A stretch of DNA of 20,088 bases, from positions 1 through 20,088 of the IMG/VR virus record IMGVR_UViG_3300042564_002100. One strand, written 5' to 3'. The translations under genes were made by a program, and so were the position numbers. This document shows positions 6,309 to 14,058 of this stretch, in pieces; position 1 is the first letter of the stretch, and every line of letters begins with the position of its first letter. Below the pieces are notes generated by a model, which saw nothing but the letters and a program-made list of their open reading frames with translations, ran no database searches and was not told the origin of the DNA. Source of the DNA: a virus.

Positions 6309-9290
6309 TTATAAACAAGTTATATTGAAATTTATACCCACATTTATTTTAAAATCTGAGTTTAGGTTATTACCATCACAAGTTAGTGTGTATATAGTTA
6401 CCACATCATCCGCTATGTAATAATCTAACCCATAATTAATAAGTAAATCCAATTGTGATTCAAGCGCCACTAACCACTGAGTAGATGATGGATAACTAAC
6501 GCCAGCACCTAAAGTTAAACCACGACCATTAGTAAAGAATGGATAACTTATTATCTCAGACCCACCTAACGATATTTTAACATACCACTCGGACGATAAT
6601 GTGTTAAAATTACAAGTATTTCCATTAGTATAATTTGAAACTAATTGGCTTAAAACTGAACCGAAAGTAGTTATATTAGGATTACTAGTCCAAGGATACA
6701 CATCACAAGTTGTTGATGCTTGTGGACAATCAATTGTTAATATTGGACCGATAAGAGTACAAGGATTACAAGGAACAGGTACAATTTGACAACCTCTTTG
6801 TCTTCTCCATACAAATTTTTGACGATGAAAAGCTGAATTCTCGTATCTAACACCTGTATTCCAAATAGTGGTCGCTGGCACCATTTGTTCAACCAATCTT
6901 ATCCAATAATCACCCAACCCACCTATATAATCAATCATTTTTTGATATGTATAGTCGGTATTTGGGGCGTTATTACCTTCACCTGATTTCAAATACTTCC
7001 AATAAATGTATTCTAATGTTGGATAACCTCCGGTCTTACCGTTGGTTACATATTGCCTATCCCTAACATTAATCATATTTTGCCAAAAGGTTTGAGCAAA
7101 TTCAAAGAATGTTTTTTGAGATGGATTTGGGTCAATTAAAGTACTATCTAATATTGTTGGATTAAGGTATGTTGGGCAATAACAATTACCGCTAATAGTT
7201 AATCCTGATGCAGGGATTGGGTAATCATAATTACTTGATGTATACCATACATCATAAACTAAGGCTTGTCCGGGATTTAAGAAAAGGTCAACATTTTTTA
7301 CATTAAGTACTAGTTTTTCATCATCAACAAAGTAAAATGAATTATTACCATCTGAATTTCTTCTTAGTCCTGTTTCTAAAGTTGACCAACTTTTCTTGTT
7401 ATCTATTGTTTTAGTTAAAGTAAAACCTAAGTCCGTATATGGGAAATCTCTAAATCTATCTAAATAAACTTGACCATATGTAAATGGTGCTAATTTGGTT
7501 TGATAATTAGGATTCTGACCTGTGAAAGTAGTGTTAACAGAATCAAATACCTCATTAGATCTATGTGAAGGCGTACTTTCAAACCATCCCGCGCCTATTT
7601 GGAAATAAAAACTATCTGTGTCTTCGGGGGCTCTAGGATATCCATTAATATCTATTGGAAACTCTTCCAAGGTTATATCAGCATCTTGTACTATTGTCTC
7701 TGTAGTGAATCCTGTAAATACTCGTCCGTGGACTTTGAATGTATTATTAGGTTCTAGTACGGGTAGTTCTTTTGAATATGTCCCACCTGATATCTGAGCA
7801 AATTCTTGATTGAATTGCGACATATTAATCTTTTGGTCGGCAACATAGATATACTCATTAAAATCAACCAATGCGTCAGGCGCTCCAATTAATCTCATTA
7901 ATCCCTCAATTGATTTTCTTGTCCCTTTTGATTTAAAAAGGTATGCGGAATTCAGAATCAAATTTCTATAAAATTGATAATTTAACTCATCAGGAGTATA
8001 ACCCCTACCAACACCAGGAAATTCACTAAATTCTTCACCACCAAAAACAGAATTTAAAAAATCTTCGTTAGTGATTGGTGATATGTTTTTTGACCAACCT
8101 AATGTTTGGGCTAAGTTCTTTAATAGTTGTGATGGTATATCATTACTCACATTATAATTAACAGAATTCATAAAAGCCAAAGCATCTATGAATTTTTTTA
8201 CTTGATCAAAACTTCTACCATATAACTCTAAAACTTTACTTATTTTCTGATCATATGTATCGAAATCTTTAAACGCACCTGTGGTTAAAAATCTATTAAT
8301 TAAGTTTGTTTTAAATGAATTAAAATTTTCAGCAATAATACTTACATTCACCACATAATCTTGAAAAACAGGGGTTCTTATATCTAAATTCCAAACACCG
8401 TCCAAAGGCCATGTTACCGATTGAGTACTAACATAGTATTTCCCATTATTATCCTCCTCAACGACTTGAAAATCAGCGGTATAAATTGGTGTTACCAATC
8501 TATTTAGTAAAAATCTCTCAATTTCATCAAAATCCTGCCCGAAAACCATTTCAGTTGTTTCGTAATTAGGTCTTATGATAAAATTATCGTAAGTTGTGGT
8601 TACACCAGTAAAAGGATTACCTCTAACAAACATTTTTAATGTCCCTGAAGATAGATTATCTGTTGGGGTCATCGAGATTAATTTGTAACTACCTCCACTA
8701 ATATATAAACTATATTTTGTGTAGGTAGTTGTCATATCCCTTAGTGGTGATAATTCAATCTCACTAACACTTATGTTTCTCGGAGCGTTTATTGTAAAAT
8801 CAATATCAAAAGGATTTCTTATCCTCGCAAGGTCAATTTCCAAATAACTTATATCGTTGATAACATCGTATTGTATATTTGTTGCAGTTGCTCCTGTTGT
8901 ATAGTTTGGGGATTTAAAAGTCACCTCCAACGCCGCAGGGAAAAAATTAATTATCTTGGTAATTGATACCGATAATCTTTTAGTTAATGACCCATATTGT
9001 GAAAAATTGGAGACCTGACTTAAATCAAAATTAGGATATACCTTAAAGTTTTTCTCAATTATTGATCTTGACTCCTCTATGGATCGAACCCCAAGACTAT
9101 CTAACGTTATTGGGTCAGAAAAAGAACCTATAACAAAATCCCTATTAGATTTTTCAGTAATCCCTACCGTAAACTCAAAATTACCTTGTGTCAATCCACC
9201 CCCATCAACTAATTGGAAACCAACTAAATTGTCAGAAAAAGTATTATCTGCGGTTGCTTTTTGCGGTGGACACGTATATTTTTTAGCCAT
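6309..9290 (-). CDS. Baseplate protein with gpI/gp7-like tail domain
   Basis: The 993-residue protein carries at about residues 345-480 a segment typical of P2 gpI-type phage tail proteins. It has the run LLKNLAQTLGW (389-399), then YRNLILNSAYLFKSKGTRKS (441-460), then IEGLMRLIGAP. In the P2 family this 'layer of helices plus KGT' region belongs to the baseplate wedge. In T4 the equivalent position is held by gp7, a large protein of similar length that forms a complex with gp6. A gp6/gpJ-like gene is present upstream at 19305, consistent with that pairing. Residues 1-340 are beta-rich and unassigned. Residues about 860-993 are a Cys-containing C-terminal module shared with the SprB-repeat protein next door. 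The ATG overlaps the stop of the preceding gene (TAATG), which suggests translational coupling. The assignment to gpI/gp7 is by motif and context, without a search. Confidence 0.72.
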   Translation of the reverse strand: MAKKYTCPPQKATADNTFSDNLVGFQLVDGGGLTQGNFEFTVGITEKSNRDFVIGSFSDPITLDSLGVRSIEESRSIIEKNFKVYPNFDLSQVSNFSQYGSLTKRLSVSITKIINFFPAALEVTFKSPNYTTGATATNIQYDVINDISYLEIDLARIRNPFDIDFTINAPRNISVSEIELSPLRDMTTTYTKYSLYISGGSYKLISMTPTDNLSSGTLKMFVRGNPFTGVTTTYDNFIIRPNYETTEMVFGQDFDEIERFLLNRLVTPIYTADFQVVEEDNNGKYYVSTQSVTWPLDGVWNLDIRTPVFQDYVVNVSIIAENFNSFKTNLINRFLTTGAFKDFDTYDQKISKVLELYGRSFDQVKKFIDALAFMNSVNYNVSNDIPSQLLKNLAQTLGWSKNISPITNEDFLNSVFGGEEFSEFPGVGRGYTPDELNYQFYRNLILNSAYLFKSKGTRKSIEGLMRLIGAPDALVDFNEYIYVADQKINMSQFNQEFAQISGGTYSKELPVLEPNNTFKVHGRVFTGFTTETIVQDADITLEEFPIDINGYPRAPEDTDSFYFQIGAGWFESTPSHRSNEVFDSVNTTFTGQNPNYQTKLAPFTYGQVYLDRFRDFPYTDLGFTLTKTIDNKKSWSTLETGLRRNSDGNNSFYFVDDEKLVLNVKNVDLFLNPGQALVYDVWYTSSNYDYPIPASGLTISGNCYCPTYLNPTILDSTLIDPNPSQKTFFEFAQTFWQNMINVRDRQYVTNGKTGGYPTLEYIYWKYLKSGEGNNAPNTDYTYQKMIDYIGGLGDYWIRLVEQMVPATTIWNTGVRYENSAFHRQKFVWRRQRGCQIVPVPCNPCTLIGPILTIDCPQASTTCDVYPWTSNPNITTFGSVLSQLVSNYTNGNTCNFNTLSSEWYVKISLGGSEIISYPFFTNGRGLTLGAGVSYPSSTQWLVALESQLDLLINYGLDYYIADDVVTIYTLTCDGNNLNSDFKINVGINFNITCL

Positions 9291-10198
9291 TATTGAGTAA
9301 TATTTACGAAGTTTTTACTGTAATCTATATTAGTTCCTCTATCTTGTCTAACTTCATATAATAACTCATTAAACTCATCTCTAACTTCATAAAGATTGTA
9401 CTGTTTGTAAATATTGTTATCACTGTCGTATATCGTGTAGATACCATCATCCATAGATTTGGTTTGATTACCGTATAGAGCAATAGCAAGAGTTGATATA
9501 TCGTGTTCTACTATCTCAACCTCAATACTAATAGGGTTGAAGTATGTGTTACTTATAGTTACATTTTGATTTGGCTGACCGATGAATGGGGTTGCGTTTG
9601 GTTTGTTTGTTGGTGACGAAGATGGTGATACCGTACAAAATAATAAGTTCGTAGCCCCATCAACATATCTATATCTAATTGACTTTTGTGATGAATTTGT
9701 TTGATTTTCCGTAACAGGCTCACAATAAAATGAAGATGTTATAATTCTAAAAAAGTTGGGTATTTTACTTCCGTCAGGGTTTAAATATTCTATTCTGAAT
9801 CCAACTAATCCTTGAGCAACAAATTTGTTTCTGTATTGAGATGGTACTTGTTCTAAATTAAAAATTAGTCCTTTAACGTTCGGTATTGCGGATAACACAC
9901 CACAATCATTAATTGTTGTTCTAATTTGTGCAGGTCTAATATATAGGTTGTAAATACCCAAAGCATTAAATTGGTCGGCAGGTAATTTTAGGTTATATAA
10001 ACCACCTAGTATCTCAACATCGGCATTACCACCCGTATCTCCATTATTGAAGTATGGTTTTAGTACGTCTTGAGCATTTAATGTTGTAAGCGTAAAATTA
10101 TCGGTATTATCCCTGCTTGGGGTGTAATTTAATATTATCTCAACGTCTTCGGGGGAAACATCCGCCGGTCTTATAGTTCCATATGATCCAGTTGCCAT
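9290..10198 (-). CDS. Unrecognised virion structural protein
   Basis: The 302-residue protein begins MATGSYGTIRPADVSPEDVE and has no membrane segment, signal peptide or catalytic motif. The N-terminal part reads as an attachment region ('GTIRP.DVSPEDVEI...YTPSR'), followed by a mixed alpha/beta section (residues 80-190) with LYIRPAQIRTTI and a late Asp/Tyr-rich tail (IYTIYDSDNNIYKQYNLYEV). It directly precedes the gpI/gp7-like gene and overlaps it by one base, so it is probably a baseplate or tail component made together with it. The start at 10198 is preferred because an upstream in-frame ATG at 10231 meets a stop after seven codons. I do not know the family by name. Confidence 0.68.
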   Translation of the reverse strand: MATGSYGTIRPADVSPEDVEIILNYTPSRDNTDNFTLTTLNAQDVLKPYFNNGDTGGNADVEILGGLYNLKLPADQFNALGIYNLYIRPAQIRTTINDCGVLSAIPNVKGLIFNLEQVPSQYRNKFVAQGLVGFRIEYLNPDGSKIPNFFRIITSSFYCEPVTENQTNSSQKSIRYRYVDGATNLLFCTVSPSSSPTNKPNATPFIGQPNQNVTISNTYFNPISIEVEIVEHDISTLAIALYGNQTKSMDDGIYTIYDSDNNIYKQYNLYEVRDEFNELLYEVRQDRGTNIDYSKNFVNITQ

Positions 10199-10207
10199 CT
10201 TTACTAA

Positions 10208-10231
10208 TTAAATTATTATTTTTTTAACCAT
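10208..10231 (-). other. Seven-codon upstream reading frame (MVKKIII)
   Basis: An ATG lies 3 bases after the AGTATTTATA motif and opens a frame encoding MVKKIII followed by TAA. It is in frame with the main gene, whose ATG comes 9 bases after this stop. If the motif is a promoter that starts transcription near the first ATG, as inferred at 1371 and 3099, this small frame would sit at the 5' end of the mRNA and could affect initiation at the main start. It may equally be chance in AT-rich DNA. Confidence 0.25.
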
Positions 10232-10234
10232 ATT

Positions 10235-10244
10235 TATAAATACT
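10235..10244 (-). promoter_or_regulatory. AGTATTTATA motif in the gap before the 302-residue gene
   Basis: The minus strand reads ACATTA, AGTATTTATA, AAT, then ATG of a seven-codon frame; the real gene starts at 10198. The motif overlaps a perfect 12-base palindrome TATTTATAAATA (10231-10242), so TATAAATA, the classical T4 late-promoter core, is also present in the sense direction. It lies in one of the few real gaps in this cluster, directly upstream of the gene pair 302-residue protein/gpI-like protein. It is a candidate promoter on position and recurrence only. Confidence 0.42.
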
Positions 10245-10249
10245 TAATG

Positions 10250-11440
10250 TTAGGTTTTATTGACATTAAAAAATTTATAACCATACGATACTAACCCCCC
10301 AATTGTTGATACTTCCCCTATTCTATGTATGCTCTCAAGTGCGGAGTTTTTACCTCTCTCAATATATACATTGGAGAAGACCTGTACCTGATCAATCACA
10401 TTTAATAATGCTTCATCTTTAGTCAATCCCGATGAAACTAACCAATCTTGAGTTAATCCTGATGACTCAACAACATATATTGTCGATCCATCATCATAGT
10501 CATAATAGTCAACACCATTAATAACATAGGCCTCCGACATATTATCCGGAGTTCTACCTTTATAGACACCAACAGTGTTACTTGTCCCCGTTATTTGTTG
10601 ATTAAGTTTAAACGACTTTCCGTCTTTCGTAACATCACCTTTATATTGTGATAAGTCACCCAAGGTTGATTTTGTATAACCCGTAATATAGAAAGGAACT
10701 GTGGTATAGTTTGAACTAATATGGTCTAATAGATTGGTGTTTGAATCCCCTGAAAAAATGTAATCATACATTATTGGAGTTCCTGACCAATCACCCCCTT
10801 GTGGAATGAAATAAGCAGTTCCATTAGGATTAAATATTGGTACATTTGTAAAAGGTACTTGGACTTGTTTTTCAATTACCGTCACCCCAAATTGGGTATA
10901 CCCTGATAGTGTTATAATATATTGAGCGCTTCCTGATGGGTATGTATGTGATGTATAATTAGGTGCGACCGAGGTTAAAGTTTGTACAGGTGTATTATCA
11001 CCCCAATCTATCATAAAAGTCGCACTTTTTAGAAATTTCTTATACTGAACATCCGACGTATTATAAACATAATATGTTGATGAATTGACCCCCGTAACTG
11101 CCGAGAATAAAAAGTTAGTAATAACATCTTTTTGTAAGATAGCCCCATCAAAAACGGAATAATAACCAATGTCTGTAATATTTTGAGTGAATAGAATAGG
11201 TATGGTCAGTCCCGTCATTAGAGAAGTTCCACTTGTACCGCCAGTAACAACCGCAGACATTTGTAGTTGTACTCTTGTCGATGCGGTGGTAAAATAAAAG
11301 TTCTCAGTATAACTCGTAAAGTCACAACAAGTCAAATCCAAACTAAGGGTTACTCCCGTAGATGCGGTATAGACCATTGTAACAATATCACTAGTTATTA
11401 CTTCAGGTGAAATCTTAATATAGTATCTTTGATCTTCCAT
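10250..11440 (-). CDS. Structural protein with a PKD-like domain
   Basis: The 396-residue protein has a PKD-like beta-sandwich at about residues 138-190: TFMIDWGDNTPVQTL, then SHTYPSG, then YIITLSGYTQFG. The WGD.T start, the H.Y centre and the Y.ITL strand are the family's usual landmarks. PKD domains in surface and virion proteins act as spacers or carbohydrate-binding modules; which applies here is unknown. The rest is Thr/Ser/Tyr-rich and beta-like, with a CC pair near residue 38. The start ATG overlaps the stop of the preceding gene by one base (TAATG), and there is no Shine-Dalgarno sequence. It lies between unrecognised structural genes and the gpI-like unit, so a baseplate-peripheral or fibre-connector role is likely. 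Confidence 0.68.
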   Translation of the reverse strand: MEDQRYYIKISPEVITSDIVTMVYTASTGVTLSLDLTCCDFTSYTENFYFTTASTRVQLQMSAVVTGGTSGTSLMTGLTIPILFTQNITDIGYYSVFDGAILQKDVITNFLFSAVTGVNSSTYYVYNTSDVQYKKFLKSATFMIDWGDNTPVQTLTSVAPNYTSHTYPSGSAQYIITLSGYTQFGVTVIEKQVQVPFTNVPIFNPNGTAYFIPQGGDWSGTPIMYDYIFSGDSNTNLLDHISSNYTTVPFYITGYTKSTLGDLSQYKGDVTKDGKSFKLNQQITGTSNTVGVYKGRTPDNMSEAYVINGVDYYDYDDGSTIYVVESSGLTQDWLVSSGLTKDEALLNVIDQVQVFSNVYIERGKNSALESIHRIGEVSTIGGLVSYGYKFFNVNKT

Positions 11441-12270
11441 TATTTAGGGTTAACGTATTCATACCAATTTATGGGGTTAGATTCATTACCAACTCTCAAA
11501 TCAGATCCGGTTACGTAATCAAATATTTGATATGTGTAATCAGAATAATCCAATTTTACCTTATAATAAAAATACTTTTCACCATTAAAACCGAACTTAT
11601 CTCCCGATAACTCCGGTGATAGTTGACTTCTATTTATCATTTTTACAAAATTACCGGTACTTCCATTAAAGAATTTAGCGGACATATAAAATGTGTCAAT
11701 ATTTAAAAACTCTCTACTTTTTAACCAATAAAAAAAGTAACCTTCTTTTTGTGTCCCAACAAAATCTAATTTAAATTTTGGTATACTAATATTAACATCA
11801 GGTAGGTAAACCGATATTGACTTTAACACGTCCGAAGATTGATTAGCAAATAGAATTACCGTAAAGTAATTTTTTTGAGTTTTACCGTCTTTAGTATCGT
11901 AAAAATCCAATTTAAAGAATGACTTTTGGAATGGTTTTGTTGTGTAGTATATATCTTTATCCGAAAATCCTTCACTATTATAAGTTAATTCCCATGAGTT
12001 TGAATTTGCTACGTTAATGTTTGCGGGGATTCCATTATAAAAATAGAAATTGTAATTAACTGAAGTTTCATAAGAATCGCCAGGATATTGTTTATTTTCA
12101 AATCTGGCTAATTCAAAATCTTTTGGTTTTCCAACTACTTTTTCAATAATACCCTCCTGTATTTCATCAATACTATCATCCCTACCATAGAAATCCCATT
12201 TAATCTCCACGGGTATATTAATATACTTATCAGTACTTGTTTTTACTATCTTAAACTTATTCACACTCAT
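11440..12270 (-). CDS. Unrecognised structural protein, probable start MSVNKFKIV
   Basis: The product is 276 residues from the ATG at 12270 (MSVNKFKIVKTSTDKYINIP). A further in-frame ATG at 12288 would add six residues (MLYLLQ) lying deeper inside the preceding gene. The inner start is preferred because it gives a 14-base overlap and a normal soluble N-terminus. The protein is rich in Lys, Asp, Phe and Tyr (YYYKVKLDYSDYTYQIFDY, ISVYLPDVNISIPKFKLDF) and should be mostly beta strand. It has more Lys and less Thr than its neighbours and lacks Cys. No catalytic motif, signal peptide or membrane segment is seen. Its place between two tail genes indicates a virion part, probably of the baseplate; I do not recognise the family. 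Confidence 0.62.
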   Translation of the reverse strand: MSVNKFKIVKTSTDKYINIPVEIKWDFYGRDDSIDEIQEGIIEKVVGKPKDFELARFENKQYPGDSYETSVNYNFYFYNGIPANINVANSNSWELTYNSEGFSDKDIYYTTKPFQKSFFKLDFYDTKDGKTQKNYFTVILFANQSSDVLKSISVYLPDVNISIPKFKLDFVGTQKEGYFFYWLKSREFLNIDTFYMSAKFFNGSTGNFVKMINRSQLSPELSGDKFGFNGEKYFYYKVKLDYSDYTYQIFDYVTGSDLRVGNESNPINWYEYVNPK

Positions 12271-14056
12271 CTGTAGTAGGTAAAGCAACCGTATTTATTG
12301 TTGATAAAGGTGTTGACGCACCTTCAGGGATTACTCTAAATATTGTATTGGTGAAAGGATAATGAACCCCATTTAAAAACGGATAATCAACTCCAACACC
12401 ATCGGTATCTATGAACCCATATGTATATATATCTCTCCAAATGAAAGTTCCATTTGTTTTTGAAAAAACAGCGTAATCAGGTATTTCACTTACCGTTGCG
12501 GGGTCTCCGTCCTCAATATATGATGAAAAATCCCTTATTTTAATTGGATTATGTGGTTTATAGTAATACCCTAACGGGTTTGTTGCCGGCGCTTGAGCGG
12601 TTATGTTAATATCAAAATGTTCATCATTATATATTATTTTATGATAAGCATCTGAGATAACTCTCTCCGTATATTCATAATCATTCCACTCACAAAAATC
12701 ACCATCAAGAGTATCTCCATTATTTAATGGTTTGTTATAATAAAAAATAATAGTGGTTGACCCCGATGGTTTTGTGTATGATATTGTTGGTATGGACGTA
12801 TATGCGTTTGGTGTTAAGTTTTGTGGATCATTGTCCCACCAATCAGATGGTTGTCCGTTATTTAATGGTATATTAAAATCAAAACCCTCCTTCAAGGCAA
12901 TATATGGATTCACAGGTGGATAGGTGGGTCTTGATGTCCATCCAAATCTACCAATCCACTGAAAAGTAAAGAATAATTGAGTTAGTGGTCTACTTTGATT
13001 ATCTACAAGATTATCTATTGATATGTCTTTTGAAAAAGATAATGTGTATGATTGACTACCTTCTTTTACCGAAATTCTCGATATATTATTTGGTGTTAAT
13101 GCCGATGGTTCATATTGTTTAACTACCTTGAATGGATTTAATTCAAATCCAGCATTTACCAACACCGCATCTTCAGGATTCGTTATTATTTTATGTTTTC
13201 TAACATAATATTCGGACATCGTATCTTGGTAGTTATTCTCGTCAATAACTCTTTTAAAAGTTCCCGTAGTTCCCGGATTAAAAGTACTACCAGTGTAACC
13301 TAAATTTGAAATACTAAATACGTATTCTTCGGATCCATAATTACCGTCACCTAAATCATATACTTGGAATAATCTTTGTCCATTATAATCAATAGATAAA
13401 TAAGCAAATTCACCAACACTTAATCCATGTCTACAAACAGATCTAAAGGTTATTAAACTTTGACCATTTGATGTTGTATCACCTATAGTAAATGGTATTC
13501 CGTCAAATGCCGTCCAATTTAGAGTTGTATTGGTTGTTGGATCGACCGCTTTTAAAGTTTTATTTATATTATCATAAGGGTAACTAATAAAAAAATTCCA
13601 ATTATAAGATGATGCATTTGTACCAACGAAATCAATATGATTAGTTGTGCCAGGTTTTGTGTACCCGGCGACATTATTGTCAGTCCTCATTAAATCAAAT
13701 TCATTATACAATGGATATCCTGACCAATAAACATCATTATTACCATCACCACAAAATTGTCTAGATGAGGTTAACGCATTCACATAATATAAATTTTCAG
13801 TAAATGGCACATAATTAGTGTGACCATAATAAGTGTTTTTAAATAAATAAGTTATTTTGGTGACTGGTCTAAATGTGGTTGACGCCTGTCTTTCATTTTC
13901 ATAAACCTGAGCCAAATCAATTGTATTACTCCTATCAAACTCCACAGATTCTTTAGATGTCTGTGATAATCCAATATCAACCATATTATCAACAATTGGT
14001 GATGATTTGTACCTTAAAGTACTAAGGACTATTTTTGTATTATTCTCGTTTCCCAT
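12257..14056 (-). CDS. Large unrecognised virion structural protein
   Basis: The 599-residue protein begins MGNENNTKIVLSTLRYKSSP and is rich in Asn, Thr, Tyr and Trp, with Pro/Trp-dense stretches (RFGWTSRPTYPPVNPY, PSDWWDNDPQNL). This is typical of large beta-rich phage tail or fibre proteins. No enzyme motif, transmembrane segment or signal peptide is visible. It follows the 1724-residue gene with a gap of two bases, and its 3' end overlaps the next gene, so all three are probably translated from one message. The C-terminus (residues about 520-590) repeats a Tyr/Phe-rich pattern with Gly and Asp (GFIDTDGVGVDYPFLNGVHY). A baseplate or fibre-connector role is inferred from context only. Confidence 0.66.
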   Translation of the reverse strand: MGNENNTKIVLSTLRYKSSPIVDNMVDIGLSQTSKESVEFDRSNTIDLAQVYENERQASTTFRPVTKITYLFKNTYYGHTNYVPFTENLYYVNALTSSRQFCGDGNNDVYWSGYPLYNEFDLMRTDNNVAGYTKPGTTNHIDFVGTNASSYNWNFFISYPYDNINKTLKAVDPTTNTTLNWTAFDGIPFTIGDTTSNGQSLITFRSVCRHGLSVGEFAYLSIDYNGQRLFQVYDLGDGNYGSEEYVFSISNLGYTGSTFNPGTTGTFKRVIDENNYQDTMSEYYVRKHKIITNPEDAVLVNAGFELNPFKVVKQYEPSALTPNNISRISVKEGSQSYTLSFSKDISIDNLVDNQSRPLTQLFFTFQWIGRFGWTSRPTYPPVNPYIALKEGFDFNIPLNNGQPSDWWDNDPQNLTPNAYTSIPTISYTKPSGSTTIIFYYNKPLNNGDTLDGDFCEWNDYEYTERVISDAYHKIIYNDEHFDINITAQAPATNPLGYYYKPHNPIKIRDFSSYIEDGDPATVSEIPDYAVFSKTNGTFIWRDIYTYGFIDTDGVGVDYPFLNGVHYPFTNTIFRVIPEGASTPLSTINTVALPTTDECE

Positions 14057-14058
14057 TA

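Noticed and set aside
9079-9300. 73-codon plus-strand frame
   Set aside because: Antisense to the N-terminal coding region of the gpI-like gene with no independent support.
12271-12288. Upstream ATG adding MLYLLQ to the 282-codon frame
   Set aside because: It lengthens the overlap with the previous gene and gives an odd hydrophobic N-terminus; the ATG at 12270 gives a more natural start. Not fully excluded.
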